Source: Motacilla alba alba (lineage: Eukaryota; Chordata; Aves; Passeriformes; Motacillidae). From it: 64,000 nt of DNA. A program made the position numbers and the translations under genes. The stretch spans positions 3,019,501-3,083,500 of the forward strand of contig NC_052028.1 of the NCBI RefSeq assembly GCF_015832195.1, in the 5' to 3' direction. The notes below the pieces were generated by a model that ran no database searches, was not told the DNA's origin, and saw nothing but the letters and a program-made list of their open reading frames with translations. This document shows positions 56,866 to 64,000 of this stretch, piece by piece; position 1 is the first letter of the stretch, and each line of letters starts with the position of its first letter.

Positions 56866-57000
56866 GGAATCATAGAATCACAGAATCACAGAATCACAGA
56901 ATCACAGTCATAGAATCATAGAATTACAGAACCATAGAGCCACCAAGGTTGGAAAAGACCTCCAAGATCATCAAGTCCTGATGCTAGGAGGTTCTCTTTC
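56866..57000 (-). mobile_element. CR1 retroposon 3' end with expanded octamer tail
   Basis: About nine octamers of AGAATCAC, AGAATCAT and AGAATTAC occupy 56866-56938. The CR1 body AAGGTTGGAAAAGACCTCCA and AGATCATCAAGTCC follows. Only about 60 bp of body remain, so the tail is longer than the element. Confidence 0.92.
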
Positions 57001-58884
57001 CCTGGTGCCCCTGTGGTACTGCCTAGTGCCAAACAGAATTTCACTTCATACTGTGAGAGGTTGCATTGAGAGAAAAAATAAAAATAAATGCTCATGCTCC
57101 CAAGCCTGAGCAGGCTCCTTCTGCTTGGCCTTGCGCTGCTCCTCTGGGCTACAGTACTTTGGAGACTGGGCTGTCTTGAATCATGAGCCTGCCCTGGCTC
57201 TGAAGTGTTGTGTTGCTTAATGACTGATGATAATGTCTCTGTATGTAGGCTTGTAGCCTGGCTATTCATCTTTAAATTTCAAAATCTTTCCTCCTCAGCC
57301 ATTACCTCCACCCCCGTAATCATTCCTGTTGCTCTTCTCTGAATTCTGCCTCATTTGTCCTTGTTTGAAGGTAGAGCACAATCAAACCAGCCAGTCTGGG
57401 AGCCTGGGTGGGGGCTGAGGTCCCAGAGGGGTCAGGACTGAGTTTTGAGAGGGGCTGAGGCCTTAGAAGTGTCTGGGATGAGGTCCAAGAGGGGTCCACC
57501 TTCACTCCTTGGCCCTGAGCTGCCCTGAGGTCAAGAAGGTTCATCAACAGCCCATCCAGCTGTGTCAACATCAGCTGACCTGGGAAGAAAGGTATTTCTC
57601 CAAAGCTTTATGAGGACAGAGCCTGTAGGCTGGAAATTATTCCAACATTTAAGCTGCCTGTACCTGTATGTGCTCACCTCCCCCCAAAAAATCATTGCAC
57701 AGAAATGGCTCAATGTTTTTAGCAAGGTCTGCCTGCCCACGGGAGCTCTGAGCAGAGGATGCTACACCTGAGCTCAATGGAACAGATAATGGCACAGTCT
57801 GCCAGCCTGGGACACAAAACAGAACATGGACAGAGCGTCCATCCCCTGGGAGGTCTCTGGTCCATCCTGCTGCTTGGAGCAGCACTGTTGGCAGTCAGAT
57901 GTGGCTTTGTTTGGCCAACTCTTGAGAATCCCACACTTCTGTGACCCAACCCAGGGCTGCACCACCCACGGGGAGAAGGTGTTTTTTCTAACACCCAACC
58001 TGAAGATTCCACCTGCAGCCCTCGCCTCTCGTTATCCCGTCCATCACTGCTGACACCTCACAGGTTAGTGGCACTGGGCTGTGCTCTAGAGTGATAACTT
58101 CTGTTTAAGGTGAAAGCAAGCCAGGCTGACCCCCAGTGTGTAAAAAAGGCCTCCTGCCCCCATATCCAACTCGCCCTCGTCCATCCGAGCCAGCTGTGGC
58201 TGCCGTTGCTGCTCTAGACCATGGCATTGCTCCTGGGCAAAGATGGGCCTGGCAGCTCTGCTAAGCCCCCAATTTCTTCTGCCGGGAGTAAGACTGGCAC
58301 TTTTTCATCCTAGCAGGAGAACCATGGTATCCAAATTAAGCACAAGCTGTAGTGTTTGAAGTCTGAGCAATGAGCTCTCCTTGGCAATGGGTGGGTTTCT
58401 GTCATGGGGGTAGGGAATTCCTCGTCTGCCCTTGATTTCACTCCCAAGAAATTTCTGTTCCGTGTCCTCACCTCTGTTCATTTGATGGGCTCCAGTGGGA
58501 TAAGTGGATCACAATTAAGGCCACAGTTAGGGGAGCTGGCCAAAATATTTTATTGGAACTTACTTAAAGGGAAAGATTGTCCCTTTTTAATAAATAAGTG
58601 GAGTTGGCATTAATTCAATTTGACATTTGCCATATTCTGCAGAATTATGAGCATTCACTTTTTTCAGAAGCTGTATTTAAACAGAATGCTTTTGGTCGAT
58701 GACAAATTTTGAACAGTTTTGGAGAAGGTTTCAGTAAAAATAGACAATGTGTTAGCAAACAAAAATCAGGGGGTTTGTAATTTCCAGGGAGACCTTGGGT
58801 GGGTTCACAGGCAACCATCCCAACCATTTTTCAATTCAGGAAAGCTGATTTGAAGAAACTACTGAGCTCTTTGTGACCATTATT
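57001..58884. other. Unassigned; 58530-58740 AT-rich
   Basis: No gene recognised. 57400-57500 has loose purine-rich repetition (GAGGGGTC). 58530-58740 is repeat-free and AT-rich, with GGCATTAATTCAATTTGACA. Confidence 0.4.
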
Positions 58885-59160
58885 GTTCAGACAAAGAGGA
58901 ACGGCTTCAAACTGAGAGTAGGTTTAAATTAAATATTAGGAAAAATTTTTTCCCTGTGAGGGTGGTGAGGTCCTGGCTGGCACAGGTTGCTCAGAGAAGT
59001 TGTGGCTTCCCCATCTGTGGAAGCATCCAAGGCCAGGCTGGACAGAGCTTGGAGCAATCTGGGATAGTGGAAGGAGTCCCTGCCCTGGCAGGGGTGAAAT
59101 GGGATGATCTTTAAGGTCCCTTTAAACACAAACCATTCTGTGATTCCATCATTCTCTGAT
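58885..59160 (+). mobile_element. CR1 retroposon 3' portion, about 275 bp
   Basis: GGCTTCAAACTGAGAGTAGG, TTTAAATTAAATATTAGGAA, GCACAGGTTGCTCAGAGAAG, TTGTGGCTTCCCCATCTGTG, GGATGATCTTTAAGGTCCCT and ACCATTCTGTGATTCCATCA follow in sense CR1 order with the octamer tail. Confidence 0.92.
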
Positions 59161-60130
59161 TACTCAGATACTTTCAACGCAGTGCCTCTGGATAGAGATG
59201 ATCTTGTTCCTGAACATGGCTTCAAGTTTCCTGCACAAAACAGCTTCTGGCCAGCTCTTGCCATGGGCAGGGAGGCCCAGCAGGATGGGGAATGTTGATG
59301 TGTTGTGCTATAAGCAGAGGGCACATGTCTGGAGTCACTTCTTTGGTCTGTACATGCACACCTGGCCCCAGAGTGGGGGGCCTCCTCCATGTTCTGAAGA
59401 CAGGACTTCTGCCATCTCCAGCTCTAGGAAGTGGGTCTCTTCATCTCCTAATTTAAAAAAACAATTAGCTTTATTCACCAATGCAAAACCTCCTGACTTC
59501 TATCCCAGCAGCATCAAAACTCTTCCAGCTGCAGGTAACTTGGAGATCTTGCTTAGCAGCTGCACTTGGTTTGGACAATTTCTTCCCAAATAGAGGCAAC
59601 CTGGACAGGGCTCAAGTGGCACTGCCATACAGTCAGGGCCTGCAGGAACAATCTGCTTACTCTGCCTGTTGGAGCCTCTCCCACGCAGTATTTGAGCAAT
59701 GTCTGCAGTCAGGACAAAGCTCCCAGCTGCCTGAGTGGTGGGGCTGTCAGTGCAGGCTATTTTCTGAGAGCTTCCTAAAGACCTCATTAAATCCCTTCTC
59801 TGTGGACACGCTGATGGGGACACACTCAGAATGACACCTTTAGCAACACCTTCCCTCCCTTCCTTGTGTGATGTGGTCCTGTGGAGGTGAGAAGCTGATC
59901 AGTGACAAGTTAAAAAAAGAGCCATGGCCACAAGTTGGGCTTGAGAAATTCTGGTTAAAACATGTTTTATCTGTATGGGTGTTTAGTCTCTGGACAGGTC
60001 ACCAGAGAAGTGGGGCTCTCAAGAAGCAGTTAGGACAAACCACAGCTGAGCTGGCATAGCACTGGCCAGCTCTGAGCAGATTGGAATAGAAATCTTCAGC
60101 AGTCACTCCCCATCAACATTTCCTTGTGTC
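59161..60130. other. Unassigned
   Basis: No feature recognised. Confidence 0.5.
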
Positions 60131-60596
60131 TGTGATGGATATGAAAGGAGAAGCCATTGGTTTGCCTTTTGGTCAGTAACAAAGCTTGGGAGCATTCTTT
60201 TCCTTTATCATCTCCTTGCCTTGGTCCTGTATTGGACTTCAGCCCCTTTAGAGACCTTGTTTGTGCAAAATGTAGAAATTACATACGTAGATCACAGGGT
60301 AACTGATTTACCCTGATTTAGGCATGTTCTCAGCTTGAAAGTGTGGGGGTGTTGTATTGCACTAAATAGTTCTTTAGTTATTTGCACTGGGTGTTTGGTG
60401 ATTTGCACTGTTCACATGATTTGTATCCTATCACCACATGGTCTTCCCCTTTCTCCCCTGTTAGTGTTGGTTTACCCCTCTTCCTGGTTTTCCTCTCTCC
60501 TTGCCCCATCCCTTGGATGCATCCCATTGGTTTTAAAGCTTTTCAAGGTGACTGTAAGAATCGGGCACGGATTCTTACATGTGAGAATCTCTCACA
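60131..60596 (+). mobile_element. Tentative ERV LTR followed by a primer-site-like sequence
   Basis: A segment beginning TGTGATGG and ending CTCTCACA. One base later comes TGGGCCCAAAAAATGGGC, placed where a primer binding site would be. The interior has pyrimidine-rich CCCCTCTTCCTGGTTTTCC and a self-complementary GTAAGAATC...GATTCTTAC, as R/U5 regions often do. There is no clear AATAAA, no target duplication, and the TGGG sequence matches no tRNA 3' end I know. Confidence 0.3.
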
Positions 60597-63500
60597 CTGG
60601 GCCCAAAAAATGGGCTGGTCCTCAACTCACACCAGACTTGACATGGAAACAAAGGGCATGGGTGAAACCCCTTAAGAAGCCCTAAGATCCTGGATTTGCT
60701 CAGCAGATGCTCTTTTCCCCTTCCCTCTTGAGAGAAGAATGGCCAAACAGCTGGGTCAGGGACAGACATGGCACGGGGCAGAGGGGGACTGGTCTGCCCC
60801 ATGCTCCACAAAACCATGAGTTATCCCAGCTGGCTTCTCTCACCTCAGAGCTCCTTACCTGAATCACAGCTTGCAGTCTGAGCTCTGTTTACAGCCAGAG
60901 ACAGAGCTGTCCAATTTCTTCTGCTGGGACAAACTGGTCTCTGAGGAGAGATCCCCCTTCCTTACCAAGGAGATCAGATCACTTACATAAAAAACTGTTG
61001 TCACTTAGACGGCAGCTTAGTGCTATCACTTGGACAACGAGCTTTTAATTTTATAAACTCAGAAGGGAGATCCACAAGGTCAGGGCAGCAGAACAAGACT
61101 CCCCAGCTGTTGGGGGGGACCAGGGTGGGATCCCTGTTTTGCCATGCTGTTTTCTGCTGGAGGGTGGTTGGATACTTACTCCTCCCAGCTTCCCTGGGAG
61201 CTCTGGTTGTGTTTTATCAAAGGCCAGAGGTCATGCACAGCTTTCCAAATCCACCTTCCATCCACCAGTCCCTCTGTGCTGTCCCGCCTCCTCTGCTGAC
61301 AGTTCAAGGACTCCTCCTGCTCCCTGCTGACTTGTGTGTCTTTCTGGAGACCTCTTCAGCAAGACATGTCAGCGCTGAGGTCCGGCTTTCCATAGGGGAT
61401 AGCAGGAGATAAGAGAATGCAGTGACTGCTGAACATCCCCCTCATTGATATGCAGCACGTCCTGACCCTCTGTGCTCAGAGTTTGATTTGCTGAGATGCT
61501 GTAAAAAAATACTGTGAGAAAAGTCCAGCTCCTGCCTGGAGAGCGACCGTGCAAAAATGGCACCTCCTTACTCAACCCACCAGCTCCCCTGTGCATCAGC
61601 CTGAGCTGGTGTGGTAATGACAGGAATAAAATCGTGCTGCCTGCCATGACTCACAGCTCTGCAGAGCTGGGCTGGCTACAGAGGAGGGAGCTAGCAGGAT
61701 GCATTTTCTGCGGAATCGTCAAAAAGTGCATCCTACCCTTAGCACACGTGCACAGCCCGGCACAGGCCGTGGAGCAGCCGTGCTCCAGTGGGCACAGAAA
61801 AGAGACTGGCTCTTTTCCCTCTTACACCCATCTTTTCTGTCTTGGAAATGAAGGAATAGTGGCAGGAGTGGGAAGCGAGGACTAGAAATCCTCCCTTCCC
61901 ATCCCATGGGCTGGGACACACTAGAAAGGACTGGTCCTGCCTGGATAACTGATGCACGTGGGTCACAAAGGCAGGGTCTGCTCCCCAGCAGGTCCCACGC
62001 TGCTGTAGAGAAAGAGGAAGGTTTTTCAGCCCTGGAGCTGCACACAGCCTGGCCCTTCTTTTGTGCAGCCGTGCAGCCATGAAAGACTCTCTCTGTGCTT
62101 TACTTTCTCTTGTATGGCCAGTAAGGATAATCAGCATGGATTGGTCTCACCACAGCACTCAGGCTCCCCTCTGGGAAAATAACAGTGGTTCTTTGCGAGC
62201 GTGACTGTTCTTTCCGGCTGTCTGAGGTGAGGTATAAAGAGGAACTCTAGCTCTCCAGTATACTGTGGGGAAGCGTGGCCAGGTAGCCCATTTTCAGTGG
62301 GAAACATCTCCAAGAGACTGGAGAAAGTCTCAGGAGTCCTGTAATCAGACAAACTCATGATATCTAAGATTGTTGAGGTTACTGATTTTCAACCCTGCAT
62401 CCTAAGAGAACATCTGCAGGAAAAGGGCATGACTAGACCTTTACAGAAGGGCTCACAGGGCAGCAAAGGGCTGAGCAGGTGTTCAGGAAAGTCAGTTTTT
62501 ATCCCAGAGAACCTTTGGTATGGGCGGTACAAGCTATAGAAAAAGTCAGAATCTTGATTTCTTAGTGAGCTGATGGGATGGCAAAACATCTGTTAGCTCC
62601 AGGCTGCATGGATTTGATGTAGGATCCTAGCAAACTGGAAGTGGGAGGCACCTTGGGTGAGAGCAGCTGTGAGAGTTCACAGCTCTGAGTGGCAGGAGAG
62701 TGGCAGGAGAAAGGCAGTGGGCTTGGAGACATCTCCTATGGCCTTGGAGGAGCAGGAGGGGACATCCCAGGGGTTAAGGGGGACAGAGAGGAGGGCTGCT
62801 GACACTTCCTTACAGAAATGACCTTAAGCATACAGGTACAAAGGAAGGCGTGGAAACCCAGCAAACAACCCAAACAGCTGATTCCTGAACTACTCACTGC
62901 GCTGAAACTCGGGAAGGAAAAAAGCAAACTGCATAACTACAGCCAAGGAATGGATAAAGAAGAAAATGAAAACATGGGTCAAACTCAGACAGGCTGAGGC
63001 TCAAGAAGAGGCACAGCCAGCCAGAGGACAGGACAGCAAAGTCCCTTCTGCCTGTCTGGGCACATGCCTGTTCCCCGCACTGAGAAGCCCTTATGGGTGA
63101 GTTCATGATCCAGTTCTGTATTCCAGACTGCTGGATGGACACAGTGGGACTTTGCCCATCTCTGCCAGCACAAGATCAAAAGTGCCACTGGTGACTCAGT
63201 CCAGAGCTCCTTCAGGACTCTGAGGCTGAGAAGGGACCCTGCTTGGTGCAGACCTGAATGACAGTGTCATCCAGCACAGTGCAAGGCAGTGTCTGCCCAG
63301 GGCTACCTGGTGCACCGCCTGGAAGGGGTTCAGCTCAAACCTGACTCAGTCCCCATCTGGATGCTTGGAAATGAGTTTTGGTGGGTGAGAGCGGCTGCCT
63401 GCTGAACGCTTGTGCAGAGATGTGTGTGAGGCAGTGCCGACCCAGAAAACTGGCAGGAGAGTGGCAGTGATGCTCCCTTCTGGCTCTGCTTGCATCTCTT

Positions 63501-64000
63501 TCTGTTTAGTTCAGGATTACGAAGCTAAGTCCCATTTTATATGAAATACGGAGATCTGAGCCATATGTTGTGCAGGTTCAGATCACATCTTGTGGCACAG
63601 ATCTGCAGGGAAACTTCCCTGAGTCTTGAACCAAATCGGTCGTAGCCAGGTGGAGGTTACATCTTGCGGAAGAGGCAGCTCGAAGATAAACAAGGTCAGG
63701 GAAAGGGTGACAAAATATCCACACAGCAGAGCTAGCACCAGGTGATTTTACACGGCCCATCAGCCTCCCTGATGCCCCTGCATCACCACCAGTCCCTGGG
63801 ACACAAGTGCTGCCAGTTCTGCCCTGGGCACTGGGAAAATGAGGCACAAGGAAGGAAAATGACTCAGCCCTTCTTCAGGACATCTAAGTGAAGCAAAGGT
63901 CTCCTGGTACCTATCCTACACTGAAGGGGAGCACTCTGCAGGCCCCTTGCTCTTCCCTCCAGCCTCAGGCTGTCTCTGCCTTTGGATCAAAAGAAGGTTT
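60597..64000. other. Unassigned to end of window
   Basis: No gene or repeat family recognised. A TATA-like GGTATAAAGAGG lies at 62231-62242 without other promoter evidence. Open frames are short and featureless. Confidence 0.45.

Noticed and set aside
1..64000. tRNA, rRNA or snRNA genes
   Set aside because: I saw no cloverleaf with A and B boxes or rRNA-like segment. The tRNA-Asn match at 6536 is an antisense primer site of 18 bases only. Diverged small RNAs could be missed by eye.

Overview
The window reads as nuclear DNA of a songbird (Passeriformes or a close relative). The main evidence is about twenty chicken-repeat-1 (CR1) retroposon fragments in both orientations. Their 3' ends carry the typical GGTTGGAAGGGACC-like block and the ATTCTGTG octamer tail. 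There are also several endogenous-retrovirus LTRs whose sequence resembles passerine families. Nothing looks bacterial, phage-like or plasmid-like: no operons, no ribosome binding sites, no CRISPR array and no rRNA or tRNA gene that I can see. Most long open frames lie in low-complexity DNA, minisatellite units or antisense to repeats, and I treat them as chance.

Layout. 1-363 holds the end of an open reading frame that may be the last coding exon of a plus-strand gene. It carries a frame-preserving tandem repeat and three AATAAA signals lie 1.8-2.6 kb downstream. 3.2-3.8 kb is a CR1 3' end with an expanded octamer tail. 5.95-6.55 kb is an ERV LTR followed by an 18-nt primer binding site that matches the 3' end of tRNA-Asn exactly. 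10.6-11 kb has two more CR1 pieces. 14.4-16.3 kb is a repeat-free, AT-rich stretch that resembles conserved non-coding DNA. It ends at a GC-rich segment with a strong minus-strand splice donor (exon end 16274). 17-27 kb alternates CR1 pieces with AT-rich unique DNA. 27.1-29.13 kb is the largest mobile element: a 5'-truncated, frameshifted CR1-type LINE that keeps recognisable reverse-transcriptase motifs. 30.41-30.83 kb is a solo LTR with a perfect 8-bp terminal inverted repeat and a 4-bp target duplication.

36.4-40.0 kb is the most unusual part. A roughly 41-bp minisatellite of about 1.4 kb in two blocks is followed by a (TCAC)n tract, a short dense CpG island with a CTCF-like motif, and a 250-280 bp direct repeat at 38.6 and 39.8 kb. 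Read on the minus strand, the CpG island holds an ATG in good context, 17 codons and a GTGAGT splice donor. That donor is itself the first unit of the (GTGA)n tract. I suggest this is a minus-strand promoter and first coding exon.

43.68-44.34 kb is a 658-bp solo LTR with a 5-bp target duplication, next to an A-rich tract containing C4A6 repeats. 47.7-50.1 kb has CR1 pieces and a probable LTR. 52.4-56.5 kb contains three more conserved-looking blocks. 60.1-60.6 kb is a tentative LTR. The last 3.4 kb shows nothing I recognise.

Overall this is an intergenic and intronic landscape shaped by retroposons and tandem repeats, with at most a few candidate exons. I found no convincing new molecular system. 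The points most worth testing are the tRNA-Asn-primed ERV, the splice-donor microsatellite at the CpG island, and the duplicated 245-bp block with frame-compensating indels. Splice sites, conservation and expression cannot be settled from one sequence.
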